Notes: generated from the sequence alone by a model not told the origin. A stretch of 34,241 bases of DNA from Enterobacteriaceae bacterium UBA3516 (GCA_002377245.1 DFPL01000020.1:1-34241), one strand, 5' to 3'. Counted from the first letter of the stretch, positions 7,972-16,524 are shown. Translations and numbers: made by a program.

Positions 7972-9525
7972 TTAATTTTCGACGACCAGAAACGTCGCAC
8001 GATGCAATTTTTCCGTGATAACCGTTTCCGTCACGCGCTTAATATCGGCATCATTAAAGAAGGCGGTGACATACACCACCGGTAGGGCAATGGCGGGCAG
8101 ATTGATCGTCGAGACAACCAGCTCAATATCCTCCGTCAGGATTGACGGCAAGCTCCCTGCGGAGACCACGCCTACGATGGTCCAGTCCGGGAAAGCGCGC
8201 AGAATGCGGCTTTTAAGCAGGTGCGATGTGCCGATACCCGTCGAACAAACCAGTAGCACGCGCTTGCGGGCAATCTGTCGCTCCATTGCCGCCTGGAAAT
8301 GTACGGTCAAATAGCCCACTTCATCTTCCGACACCGCCTGCTCGCCCCAGCCGCTAAACACCCACCTCACCGCGCAGTCGGTCAACCGCCAGACATCCTG
8401 CAACTCACCTTTGATATCATCCAGTAGCGGGTTACGAATGCGTATCTGGTAATTAAGACGGTTAATCAAAGGCTTAATATGAATTAGCAGTCCGTCGTAG
8501 AGGGCGATATCCTGACTAAAGTCGCTGTCGACCATATCGGCGAAGGTCGCGATCAGCCGGTGGGTAATCAACCGGGCCTCGTCGCTGGAGTGCATATGGC
8601 CAATGACGCTGACATCGTTATGCTCTTCGATGGCCACGCCGGAAGAGATAATGTATTGATAAATAAACCAGACTTCATCTTCCGGCAGCGGATGGGCAAT
8701 ACGTTTTTCGATACGCTGAATCATACGGCTGGCGACGGAGAAGATGTTTTCATCGAAGACGCTGGCGCTATCGTCCTTTTTCACCAGCGCATTGCCGCGC
8801 GTAATGCGGTACATCATGATCAGAATATGGGTGAAAATATTGACGTAATACGGTTCGCCCAGCGACCAGCAGAGATCGTTTTCCATCTCCTGTAATAATG
8901 ACTGAACGAATAAAACGTCTTCTTCGCCAAAATAATGGACCAGTGCGTTATAACTGCCCGGGTCGAGGCGAGAGTAAATCACGCTGCCTGGCTCGTTATG
9001 GTTTATAACGCCGTTAATCAGCGATGCCATCGCCTGACGCACGCTACTTTCACTGCCCTCGATATGCGTTCCGCTTTGGCTGCGAATCAACGTCAGTCCC
9101 AGCGGGGCAATCCAGGATTCAATCACTTTCAGATCGTTAACGATGGAAGCACTGCTGATAAAATAGCGTTCCGACAATTTGCTGATGGACGTTTCATGTG
9201 GTGTTTCACTTAATAATTGTGAGGCTATTTTCACGCGCCGGGAATTGTTCATCATGCCATCGGTGTCGTCACCTTCCGCACCAAGCAGCTGATCGAGGTG
9301 TAACAAGTCCGTTATATTATCGGCGCTTAACATTACCCCGGCACCAGCACGTTTATTTATGCCGATACTCCATTCCGCTAACCACGGCTCCAGTATTCGT
9401 AAATCGCGTTGGATGGTTTTTTCCGAAACTTTTAAGTATTCAGCGATTTTTAACAAGGTAATAAATTCCCTTCGTGAAAGAAGGAATTTCAATAATCTGT
9501 TTTGTCGCGAGGTAATCATTTGCAT
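7972..9525 (-). CDS. PRD-domain transcriptional regulator (BglG/MtlR-like) with IIB-like domain
   Basis: Transcription activator of the PRD (PTS regulation domain) class, 517 residues. Residues ~5-60 form a DeoR/HTH_11-like helix-turn-helix (EYLKVSEKTIQRDLRIL). Two PRD segments follow in roughly residues 170-400, whose conserved histidines would be phosphorylated by HPr or the PTS. Near residue 425 is a IIB-like domain with the phospho-cysteine motif LLVCSTGIGTS. There is no C-terminal IIA domain, so it is shorter than a full MtlR; the separate IIA next door may fill that role. It probably activates its own operon depending on substrate flux through the PTS. ATG 9523-9525 has AAGGG six bases upstream. 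Confidence 0.85.
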   Translation of the reverse strand: MQMITSRQNRLLKFLLSRREFITLLKIAEYLKVSEKTIQRDLRILEPWLAEWSIGINKRAGAGVMLSADNITDLLHLDQLLGAEGDDTDGMMNNSRRVKIASQLLSETPHETSISKLSERYFISSASIVNDLKVIESWIAPLGLTLIRSQSGTHIEGSESSVRQAMASLINGVINHNEPGSVIYSRLDPGSYNALVHYFGEEDVLFVQSLLQEMENDLCWSLGEPYYVNIFTHILIMMYRITRGNALVKKDDSASVFDENIFSVASRMIQRIEKRIAHPLPEDEVWFIYQYIISSGVAIEEHNDVSVIGHMHSSDEARLITHRLIATFADMVDSDFSQDIALYDGLLIHIKPLINRLNYQIRIRNPLLDDIKGELQDVWRLTDCAVRWVFSGWGEQAVSEDEVGYLTVHFQAAMERQIARKRVLLVCSTGIGTSHLLKSRILRAFPDWTIVGVVSAGSLPSILTEDIELVVSTINLPAIALPVVYVTAFFNDADIKRVTETVITEKLHRATFLVVEN

Positions 9526-9813
9526 TATTTACCCTTACGCAGATTAAAAATAATTAAGAAGCCCTGAACAGATAAGCTCCATCTGCAATCCGTGATGATA
9601 AATATAAAAGAGCATTGAATTAACGACAATACTAAATCGTGTCCTGTATTCCGGACAGAGAATAAGACAAGAATGAGAAAGTAGAGGATATTTCCAGCGT
9701 AGATCACACTTTTTACGGAAATAAGCGTGACAAGGTTCGCAAATATGAGGGAGATAAAAAGAATACTCCCCCGAACAAATAGCCTGATGTTCGGGAGAGG
9801 AGGGGAAAACCGA
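9526..9813. promoter_or_regulatory. A+T-rich upstream region of the sugar operon
   Basis: About 290 bases without a convincing gene; the open frame across it on the minus strand has no homology I recognise and overlaps the permease terminator. It must hold the promoter of the sugar operon. On the minus strand AGTGTGATCT (plus 9701-9710) matches one half of a CRP site, but the second half is poor, so catabolite control is only a possibility. The permease-side hairpin is listed separately. Confidence 0.4.
9766..9799 (-). terminator. Terminator of the ureido/permease operon
   Basis: A 12-bp stem with one mismatch (CTCCCCCGAACA / TGTTCGGGAGAG) and a 10-base loop, 14 bases downstream of the permease stop on the minus strand. 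It is followed on that strand by TATTCTTTTTATC, a T-rich tract. Stem and tract together make a credible Rho-independent terminator separating this operon from the downstream sugar operon. Confidence 0.7.
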
Positions 9814-11412
9814 TTAAACCATCGGTTCTTTATCGTTATCGATAGGTGACCAGTCAAGTGCGCCCTGTTCCCGCACCTGACGCCAGGCGAGGAACGTCAG
9901 CATCACCGTCACCACCGCATAGGCAAAGGTGACCGTCGGCGAGGCGTTAACCGCCATCTGATGACCGTGAATAAAGCCGAAGAAGGAGAGCACCGTGGCC
10001 GCCGCGGCATACACCGCCGCCCAGTTAAAGCGTCGGTCGATAATAAAGGCCGCAATCGCCCCCATCATCAGCCCTGCCAGCACCGCCCCACCGCCGGTGG
10101 TCGCCATCCCGTTATAGAGCACGCCGTTGTTCGCCATATTGCTCATCACCTCAGCCGGGAGATTGACCGTATTGGCCCCTGCCGCATTCAGCGCGCCGTC
10201 TACCTGGGTTTTCGCCCATTCGGCGATGTTCGGCACCAGCGCCAGCACAATAGCCGGGGCGTGGCGTTTTGGTGACACCTGGAACGCCTGCGCACCAATC
10301 ACCAGCCCGATAAACAGCAGAATTGGCACAATCGCCACCAGCGGAATGATCGACAGCAGCAGCGCGGTCAGGCCGAGGAAGCAGACAATAGCCATGCAGA
10401 TGCCGGTTGCCAGCGAGTAGCCAATCCGCCCGCCCATTGCTTTCCAGCCCGGGTGACCGATATAAACCGCGGGCGGGAACGGTGAGCCGAGCAGTGCGCC
10501 CACAATCGCCCCAACGCCATCCGCCGCCAGCACCGCACGCAGGTTGTAGCTGTCGCCCCCCACTGCCGCCGACTCGACGTTGTTGAGGATTTCGGTGAAG
10601 TTGAAGATGCCCAGAGGGATTGCGGTGACCAGCAGCGGCCAGACCAGCTCAGACGGCACGCTGAAGACGTCGCCGGTCAGCGAGGGCAGATGCAACGCAA
10701 AATTGCCCGCCGCCTCTTTGACCGCCGCTGGGTTCATGATGTCGCTGAAACCTAAGAAGGTCGCCCCCCACCCCAGCACGCACCCGACAATGACCACCGC
10801 CAGCCCGCCAGGCAGACCAAATGGCAGACGCACATTACCGACCCAGTTGAGTAGAATGATGGCAAAGCAGATGACCCCAATCCACGCGGTATCAAACATC
10901 TGATACGCCGGACGCATGGCGATAAACGCAATGGCAATACCGGCGAGCGTCCCCAGCATGGCGGCACGCGGCGTGTATTTACGGATAGTCGGGCCGACCA
11001 CCACACCGAGCAGAACAATAACGCCCACGATCATCGCCCAGATAAGCCCGAGCTTCCACGCCAGCATCCAGTCTTTATGGATGAGCAGCGTGGGCAGCAT
11101 CACCACGAATACCACGATAAACATATGCGGCACGCTGGGGCCGTAAGGCAGCGCGGTGACGTTGTTGCGCCCCTCACGCTGAGCCAGTCGCCAGGCAAGC
11201 CAGGCATAGAAGAGATTGCCTAAGGGAAGTGCAATGCCCAGAGCGGGCAGGATACGGCCATAAACGGTGGTCGCCGGAATTTGCGCGACGTACAACGCCA
11301 GCCCCGAAAGGACCAGCACATTCAATAACACATTGGTGAACAGACCAAAAAAAGCGTTTAAATCGCCCGCGACCCAGAGCTGTGGTCTAAAGGCGTTGTT
11401 TCCTTGCGCCAT
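9814..11412 (-). CDS. NCS2/AzgA-like purine or ureide permease
   Basis: Polytopic inner-membrane transporter, 532 residues with about a dozen hydrophobic helices. It resembles the AzgA-type branch of the nucleobase-cation symporter 2 superfamily (an N-terminal NAFFGLFTNVLLNVLVLSGL helix, LPYGPSVPHMF, the middle segment VESAAVGGDSYNLRAVLAADG, and GSPFPPAVYIGHPGWKAMGGRIGYS). Family members carry purines or related ring compounds. The ATG follows AGGAG, 19 bases after the AtzF-like gene; it is the last gene of the operon and is followed by a terminator. Given its neighbours it probably imports the nitrogen compound the cluster breaks down, but the substrate cannot be read from the sequence. It is not XanP: the two NCS2 proteins in this window belong to different branches. 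Confidence 0.8.
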   Translation of the reverse strand: MAQGNNAFRPQLWVAGDLNAFFGLFTNVLLNVLVLSGLALYVAQIPATTVYGRILPALGIALPLGNLFYAWLAWRLAQREGRNNVTALPYGPSVPHMFIVVFVVMLPTLLIHKDWMLAWKLGLIWAMIVGVIVLLGVVVGPTIRKYTPRAAMLGTLAGIAIAFIAMRPAYQMFDTAWIGVICFAIILLNWVGNVRLPFGLPGGLAVVIVGCVLGWGATFLGFSDIMNPAAVKEAAGNFALHLPSLTGDVFSVPSELVWPLLVTAIPLGIFNFTEILNNVESAAVGGDSYNLRAVLAADGVGAIVGALLGSPFPPAVYIGHPGWKAMGGRIGYSLATGICMAIVCFLGLTALLLSIIPLVAIVPILLFIGLVIGAQAFQVSPKRHAPAIVLALVPNIAEWAKTQVDGALNAAGANTVNLPAEVMSNMANNGVLYNGMATTGGGAVLAGLMMGAIAAFIIDRRFNWAAVYAAAATVLSFFGFIHGHQMAVNASPTVTFAYAVVTVMLTFLAWRQVREQGALDWSPIDNDKEPMV

Positions 11413-11431
11413 GATCCTACTCCTGACGTTA

Positions 11432-11827
11432 TTACTCAGTCATATAGTGGCCGGTATACGCTCTCCAGCCTCCCAGGGTGGTTATCTCTTTTTGTCCTTC
11501 CACCAGCCAGGGTTCGGCCAGCACGCCAAGGACTTCGCTACCGTCACTCAACTCCACTTTGCCGATGCACAACCCGGCAGGCTCTTTTTGTAAAATCTCA
11601 CCAAGTCCCGCAGGCGGAACAGCCCAAATCTCCAGCGCAATCGGCCCACCGTCCCCGGGGGTACGGATCATGCCAGGATGATTATCGTTGATGGTCCAAC
11701 AGCGGTAGCAGGCGGCGGTAGTGTCTTCCCTGATAAAGTCAGCCTGTGCGGCAATCATATTAGGATTGAGTACAAGGCCACGCATTAATGTGCCATTTAC
11801 GGCGAGTAAGATCTTGTTATTTATCAT
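11432..11827 (-). CDS. Stand-alone allophanate-hydrolase C-terminal-like domain protein
   Basis: A 131-residue protein resembling the small C-terminal domain of allophanate hydrolase (AtzF), a gamma-glutamylcyclotransferase-like fold, without the amidase domain that normally precedes it. Visible features: LLAVNGTLMRGLVLNPNM near the start, a YRCW...DNHPGMIR segment, EIWAVPP, and GLCIGKVELSDGSEVLGVL. In AtzF this domain is reported to complete the breakdown of the amidase product. I prefer ATG 11825-11827 (MINNK); a GTG at 11861-11863 would overlap the carbamate kinase stop, and neither has a strong ribosome site. It lies between carbamate kinase and the permease, so it probably acts on a carboxylated or ureido intermediate; the reaction is unknown. 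Confidence 0.72.
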   Translation of the reverse strand: MINNKILLAVNGTLMRGLVLNPNMIAAQADFIREDTTAACYRCWTINDNHPGMIRTPGDGGPIALEIWAVPPAGLGEILQKEPAGLCIGKVELSDGSEVLGVLAEPWLVEGQKEITTLGGWRAYTGHYMTE

Positions 11828-11856
11828 AGAATTTTGCTCTGAATAGTCTGTCGGTA

Positions 11857-12810
11857 CTAGCACGTAAAACGGGTTCCGCCCTCGCCACGCAGCGCACGGG
11901 CAATGCCCTGTGGCGTTGTGATAAGCCCGGTGCCCTGCGGTTGGCCGCGCAAATAGGTCAGCATCGCCTCAACCTTCGGGGCCATGCTGCCTGCGCCAAA
12001 CTCACGGCTCTGTAGCAACGTCTCGGCTTCGCTGAGGGAAAGCTGGCTAAGCCAGCGCTGCTGTGGCGTACCAAAGTGAAGCGCCACCTGATCAACTCCG
12101 GTCGGGATAAGCAGCATCTGCGCGCCCAGCTCACAGGCCAGCAGCGCCGAGGCCCTGTCTTTGTCGATAACCGCCTGCGCGGCCACCAGGCTACCGTCGC
12201 TGTCGCGCCAGACCGGAATGCCGCCGCCGCCGCAGGCAATGACCAGAACGTTTTGCTCAAGGAGGGTGCGAATAATGGGGGTTTCAATCACTTCAAGCGG
12301 TGTCGGGGAGGCGACGACGCGCCGCCAGCCGCGACCAGAATCTTCGGCAATTTGCCAGCCCTGAGTCGCCGCAAGGCGGGTCGCTGTCTCATGATCCATC
12401 GGCGCACCGATGGGTTTATCCGGCCTGGCAAACGCCGGATCGTTGGGGTCGATGCGCGTCTGCGTCACCAGCGCAACCACGTTCACCTCCGCCAGGCCAC
12501 GCGCAGCCAGCGCATTGCCCAGGGCGTTCTGGAACATAAAACCAATCGCCCCTTGCGTATCCCCTACCGCATATTCCAGCGGCACGGTCGGGGCGGCATC
12601 TTTCGCCACTTCGCTGCGCCGTAGAATAAAGCCTACCTGCGGCCCGTTGCCGTGCGTCAACACAACGCGCCAGCCTTCAGCAATCAGATCCACCACGTGC
12701 GTGGCGGTCTCCTTCACTGCTTCATACTGCTGCTCAAGGGCATTTTCACCCGGTGAGCGGATAAGCGCATTGCCACCCACGGCGACAACAGCGATGTTGC
12801 GTCCAGACAT
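11857..12810 (-). CDS. allK: Carbamate kinase (ArcC/AllK type)
   Basis: Cytoplasmic carbamate kinase, 317 residues, of the amino-acid kinase fold; it converts carbamoyl phosphate and ADP to ATP, CO2 and ammonia. Motifs seen: VVAVGGNALIRSPGE at the N-terminus, LTHGNGPQVG, ACGGGGIPV, the catalytic AVIDKDRASALLA, and GSMAPKVEAML. In this context (next to AllG and AllF) it corresponds to AllK/YbcF of E. coli, the step that earns ATP in anaerobic oxamate/allantoin breakdown, and not to the arginine deiminase ArcC. ATG 12808-12810 is two bases after the AllG stop, so they are in one operon. Confidence 0.85.
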   Translation of the reverse strand: MSGRNIAVVAVGGNALIRSPGENALEQQYEAVKETATHVVDLIAEGWRVVLTHGNGPQVGFILRRSEVAKDAAPTVPLEYAVGDTQGAIGFMFQNALGNALAARGLAEVNVVALVTQTRIDPNDPAFARPDKPIGAPMDHETATRLAATQGWQIAEDSGRGWRRVVASPTPLEVIETPIIRTLLEQNVLVIACGGGGIPVWRDSDGSLVAAQAVIDKDRASALLACELGAQMLLIPTGVDQVALHFGTPQQRWLSQLSLSEAETLLQSREFGAGSMAPKVEAMLTYLRGQPQGTGLITTPQGIARALRGEGGTRFTC

Positions 12811-12812
12811 GG

Positions 12813-14204
12813 TTATCCCCCTTGGGACAGCGCGGTCAGTCCAGCAATGAAACAGGCCAGCGGTGCGGTAGTAATGCCCGCACCAATTTGTCCAACCCCG
12901 GCCAGCTTGTGGGCGATACCGGTGTTGATGATCGGCAGAATGTTGCTGTCGACCACGCGTCGGGCGTCAATCCCGCAGCCGCTGCCAACGAAGTTCAGCG
13001 CAGGCAGCGTAAAGGCCGGTTGCGTGGTCAGGGTGATTTCGTGCATCGCCTGGCTGTGGCGCACCGCATCTGCTGGCGTACCGCCGACAAATTTTACGAT
13101 AGCCGGAGAGGCCGCCATCGCAAAACCACCAATCCCTGCGGTTTCGGTGATCGCAGAGTCGCCTAAATCCGCCGCCGCATCGTTAACGCCAAAGCCGGGG
13201 AAGAAGAGACCGTTGACCGGGTTAGCCGGTGCCTGGAACCAGCGGTCACCGGTGCCGGAAAGACGAATCCCGAAGTTAACGCCGTTGCGCGCCATCACCG
13301 TCACCATTGAGCTGTGCGGCACGTTGCTTGCGGCATCCAGCATCGACTTACAGGCGGCCATGGAGAGATTAAGGAAGAAATGATCGTTGGCGGCAATAAA
13401 CTCCAGCACCTCCGGCCCGTGCTCAATGCGCGCCAGGTCGGGAGCAAGACGGCGGAACAGCAGTCCACTCGCCGCAACATTGCGGTTGTGACACTCATCG
13501 CCCATATGCAGCGCCTGGGCAATCAGGGGTTTCAGTTCGATATGCCCGCTCATGCCCAGCGCCTGCCTGAGGGTCGGGGCCAGCACGTCAGCCATCCAGC
13601 GCAGGCGGTTCAGCACCTCTTCGTGGTTGGCACCAAAGCGCAGCACTTTGCCCAGACCTTCGTTGAAGTTGCAGTAAGCGCGATTGCCCGCCGTTTTGTT
13701 CTCTACCACCCACACCGGCATCGACGGGCTGATAATCCCCGCCATCGGCCCGGTGGCATGATGGTGATGACATGGCTCCAGCTCAATCTCACTGTTTGCC
13801 GCCATCAGCATGGCCTGCTCTACGCTGTCGGCCCAGCCTTCGAGCACAATCGCACCGGCAATCGCCCCCTGCATTGGGCCACACATATCCGCCCAGGCAA
13901 TCGGCGGACCGGCATGAAGAATTTTACGTTCCGTCGCCAGCGCAGGAATGGCGTCCCGCGCGGTGCTGATATCCACAAGCACCGGTTGCGCATCAAGATA
14001 ACGCTGGAGGGCAATTTCGTTAGCGGCATCAACCCGTGTGTCGGCGGTCAATGTCGCCAGCATCCAGTTAGCCTCTTCGTCCCCTTCCGCTGCTGGCTGC
14101 CATTGCAGATGCAAAACGTCCCCACCGGCATCACGCAGATTATCGGCGAAGCTCTCCAGACCGAGATTGATAACGCTAAGCGGTTGTTGAAATAACGACG
14201 TCAT
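12813..14204 (-). CDS. allG: AllG-like DUF1116 protein, oxamate carbamoyltransferase subunit
   Basis: DUF1116 family (E. coli YlbE/AllG), 463 residues. In E. coli, AllF, AllG and AllH together form the oxamate carbamoyltransferase that moves a carbamoyl group between phosphate and oxamate (oxalurate cleavage). Family segments seen: HAGPPIAWADMCGPMQGA, the His cluster EPCHHHHATGPMAGI, NEGLGKVLRFG and GTGDRWFQAPANPV. The N-terminal ~45 residues (VINLGLESFA ... HLQWQP) resemble the C-terminal tail of E. coli FdrA as I recall it (VINIGLRSFA ... HYQWSP), and AllF here is correspondingly shorter; see findings. ATG 14202-14204 is three bases after the AllF stop. It has no membrane segment. Confidence 0.82.
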   Translation of the reverse strand: MTSLFQQPLSVINLGLESFADNLRDAGGDVLHLQWQPAAEGDEEANWMLATLTADTRVDAANEIALQRYLDAQPVLVDISTARDAIPALATERKILHAGPPIAWADMCGPMQGAIAGAIVLEGWADSVEQAMLMAANSEIELEPCHHHHATGPMAGIISPSMPVWVVENKTAGNRAYCNFNEGLGKVLRFGANHEEVLNRLRWMADVLAPTLRQALGMSGHIELKPLIAQALHMGDECHNRNVAASGLLFRRLAPDLARIEHGPEVLEFIAANDHFFLNLSMAACKSMLDAASNVPHSSMVTVMARNGVNFGIRLSGTGDRWFQAPANPVNGLFFPGFGVNDAAADLGDSAITETAGIGGFAMAASPAIVKFVGGTPADAVRHSQAMHEITLTTQPAFTLPALNFVGSGCGIDARRVVDSNILPIINTGIAHKLAGVGQIGAGITTAPLACFIAGLTALSQGG

Positions 14205-14207
14205 AAT

Positions 14208-15755
14208 CTATTTCCGTTGTTGTGCGACAAATGCCGCCAGCCGTGCAGCCTCGATATTACTCTCAGCCACCAGTACACCCGCCTGATGTAAACGTTCAAT
14301 TTGCTGCTGACGATTCTGCGGATCGTCTTCAGTACCGCAAACATGCGCAATCAGCACCAGCGTACGCTGCCCCTGGGCGGCTTCCCGTTGCAGGGTGTCC
14401 AGCACGGGCAACAGTGTGGCGCACGGATCGGCGCTGGCACCATAGCCCAGGACAATGTCGAACAGCAGGACGGCAGTGGCAGGGTCGCGCCCTTCAGATA
14501 ACAGGCGCGCATTGCGCAGTGTGGGGTCAATCATCGGATGCGGTCGGCCCTGAGTGAATTCGTCGTCACCCATATCAACCAGACTGTGTCCGCTGCCCTG
14601 CTGGCGGTTTTGCAAATGTTCCGCCCCCTTAACAGGGGCGTTCGATTCGCAGGACAGCCCGGCTGCCAGCAGGGCGAGTTGTGCTTCGTAACAGAATGTG
14701 CCACCGGCGAAAACGCCGCGAATGTCTTTTTGTACTGCCGCCATTGTCCCGATTTTGGCCCGGGCTTCGGCGAGGAAGGATTCCCTGGTATTGGACTCCT
14801 GAGGCGTTTTTTTACCCTCTGACGTGGCTACCGCAACTTGCGCTGCATGAAGCAGACTGCGTGCGGGAATAACGCCTTCATATTCTAAGCAGTGGTCTTC
14901 GGCGCCGAGGAAATGAACGACAACCGGTTTGCCACACTGGCGTGCGCTGGCCAGTACTTTTTGCATAATCCCTGGTGCTGGGGGTTTTGACATAAGAACA
15001 ATAAGGTCTGTTTCTGGATCCTCAGCGAGCATCGCGATCCCCTGGATCATGCTCAGCCCGCCGATGGCTTCGTGCAAATCTCGTCCGCCGGTGCCAATGG
15101 CCTGCGACACGCCCGCTCCGAGATGGTGAATATGGCAACTCACTTCCTGTAAACCGGTGCCAGAGGCAGCCACCAGGCCAATCGACCCGCGCCGTACCAC
15201 GTTGGCAAACCCGAGCGGCATGCCGTTGATAATGGCGGTGCCGCAGTCCGGCCCCATCACCAGCAGATCGTGCTCACTGGCATAGCGTTTGATGGCCGCT
15301 TCATGCTCTTCGGGAACATTATCGCTGAACAACATGACGTGCAGGCCCTGGCTCAATGCCTTCAGGGCTTCGGCAGCGGCATAACGCCCCGGTACTGAAA
15401 TCAGGGCAAAGTTGGCCTGCATTTCATCATGAACGCCCATGGCGATACTGACCGCAGGGCGGTGAGAGGCATCTGATGTTTCCTGCGTCGCGGACGGTCG
15501 CAGTAGCGTTGCGGCCAGTTCCAGCGCCTGGGCCGCCGCCTCATCACCCGCGTCGAGTGCGATCAGCAGGTCGTTGGGGCGCGCTTCCAGGGTGATGTCG
15601 AGACCTGCATCGCGCATACGCTCGATATTCGCAGGGGTCGCCATCGCCACAGAGGCCTGCTCAACGCCGTCCAGGGCATTGAGTCTGGCGGAAATCTGCA
15701 TAAGGGAAACAGAGTCCTTATACAGATTCGGGAAACATTGGTAGTGCAGTGCCAT
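14208..15755 (-). CDS. allF: AllF (FdrA-like), oxamate carbamoyltransferase subunit
   Basis: FdrA family protein, 515 residues, related to succinyl-CoA synthetase alpha subunits and a subunit of the AllFGH carbamoyltransferase. Visible: ALISVPGRYAAAEA, VMLFSDNVPEEHE, the nucleotide/CoA-type loop VMGPDCGTAIINGMPL, AASGTGLQEVSC, IGTGGRDLHEAIGG, and the C-terminal GRPHPMIDPTLRN...LFDIVLGYGASADP. E. coli FdrA is about 555 residues; this protein stops ~40 residues earlier, and the missing segment seems to be at the start of AllG. The ATG follows GAGGAT at proper spacing. The gene is preceded by a 66-base palindromic repeat that separates it from the amidohydrolase. Confidence 0.85.
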   Translation of the reverse strand: MALHYQCFPNLYKDSVSLMQISARLNALDGVEQASVAMATPANIERMRDAGLDITLEARPNDLLIALDAGDEAAAQALELAATLLRPSATQETSDASHRPAVSIAMGVHDEMQANFALISVPGRYAAAEALKALSQGLHVMLFSDNVPEEHEAAIKRYASEHDLLVMGPDCGTAIINGMPLGFANVVRRGSIGLVAASGTGLQEVSCHIHHLGAGVSQAIGTGGRDLHEAIGGLSMIQGIAMLAEDPETDLIVLMSKPPAPGIMQKVLASARQCGKPVVVHFLGAEDHCLEYEGVIPARSLLHAAQVAVATSEGKKTPQESNTRESFLAEARAKIGTMAAVQKDIRGVFAGGTFCYEAQLALLAAGLSCESNAPVKGAEHLQNRQQGSGHSLVDMGDDEFTQGRPHPMIDPTLRNARLLSEGRDPATAVLLFDIVLGYGASADPCATLLPVLDTLQREAAQGQRTLVLIAHVCGTEDDPQNRQQQIERLHQAGVLVAESNIEAARLAAFVAQQRK

Positions 15756-15780
15756 CTTTTATCCTCAAACGGAAATCTTT

Positions 15781-15846
15781 ATACCCGTCATACTTCAAGT
15801 TGCATGTGCGTTGCCGCCTGCCTGCAGCTCGAATTATTTAGGGTAT
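15781..15846. repeat. 66-bp imperfect palindrome, enterobacterial intergenic repeat
   Basis: Begins ATACCC and ends GGGTAT. The left arm (GTCATACTTCAAGTTGCA) and the right arm (GCAGCTCGAATTATTTAG, read as its complement) pair with a few mismatches around a G+C-rich centre. This looks like a short intergenic palindromic element that I recall as common in Enterobacter and Serratia genomes. It lies between the isochorismatase and allF genes, inside what is otherwise one minus-strand run, and as RNA would fold into one long hairpin, a likely processing or partial termination site. Confidence 0.7.
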
Positions 15847-15861
15847 ATGTATGGCGTTATG

Positions 15862-16524
15862 TCACAGGCGAAGCGCCGAAATAACCGCCGTTGAATCACT
15901 TACCCAGCCCACAATGGCGCCCTGGGCTTTGATCATCTCCAGCGCCGCCTTATGGAATTCCGGGAAATAGGAGGCGCAGCAGTCTTCCGGGATGACCAGC
16001 TCATAGCCGCGATCGTTCGCTTCACGCGCGGTACTCTGGACGCACACTTCCGTGGTGACGCCGCAGATAATCAGCGAGGTGATGCGGTGCGATTGCAAAA
16101 TAAGGTGTAAATCGGTGGCATAAAACGCCCCTTTACCCGGCTTATCAATAACCGGCTCGCCCGGCAGCGGTGCCAGCTCCGGGATAATGTCGTGGCCTTT
16201 TTGACCACGGACGAGAATGCGGCCCATCGGACCCTGCTCGCCAATAAAGGTTTTGCCGCCACGGGTCCGTTTTGCGGGCAGACAGTCGCTGAGATCGTCC
16301 CGGTGACCTTCACGGGTATGGATAACCAGCAAGCCTGCGTCACGCGCACTTTTTAACAGCGCGGCGCAGGGTTCGATCGCCCGGCGCACAAGGGAAACAT
16401 CATTGCCGAGGGCCTCACCAAATCCGCCGCTTTCGACAAAGTCGCGCTGCATGTCGATAACCACCAACGCGGTGGTATCCGGGTCAAACTGAAAGTCAAA
16501 AGGTTGTGCTTTAATTGTGCGCAT
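15862..16524 (-). CDS. Isochorismatase-fold cysteine amidohydrolase
   Basis: Cytoplasmic hydrolase of the isochorismatase-like superfamily, 220 residues, with the full catalytic triad: Asp24 (VVIDMQRDF), Lys128 (IDKPGKGAFYATDL) and nucleophile Cys161 (ICGVTTEVCVQSTA). Family members hydrolyse amides such as nicotinamide, N-carbamoylsarcosine, ureidoacrylate, biuret or triuret. With a Cys nucleophile and AllFGHK/AtzF-like neighbours, a ureido compound is the best guess; the exact substrate is not readable. The ATG follows AAGGG with a six-base gap. It is the first gene of the minus-strand cluster, divergent from allH. Confidence 0.83.
   Translation of the reverse strand: MRTIKAQPFDFQFDPDTTALVVIDMQRDFVESGGFGEALGNDVSLVRRAIEPCAALLKSARDAGLLVIHTREGHRDDLSDCLPAKRTRGGKTFIGEQGPMGRILVRGQKGHDIIPELAPLPGEPVIDKPGKGAFYATDLHLILQSHRITSLIICGVTTEVCVQSTAREANDRGYELVIPEDCCASYFPEFHKAALEMIKAQGAIVGWVSDSTAVISALRL

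Noticed and set aside
9701..9710. CRP site upstream of the sugar operon
   Set aside because: Only one half (TGTGATCT) is good; not enough for its own feature.
9525..9857. Open frame of 110 codons on the minus strand
   Set aside because: It runs through the permease terminator hairpin and overlaps the permease end; no ribosome site, no recognisable family.
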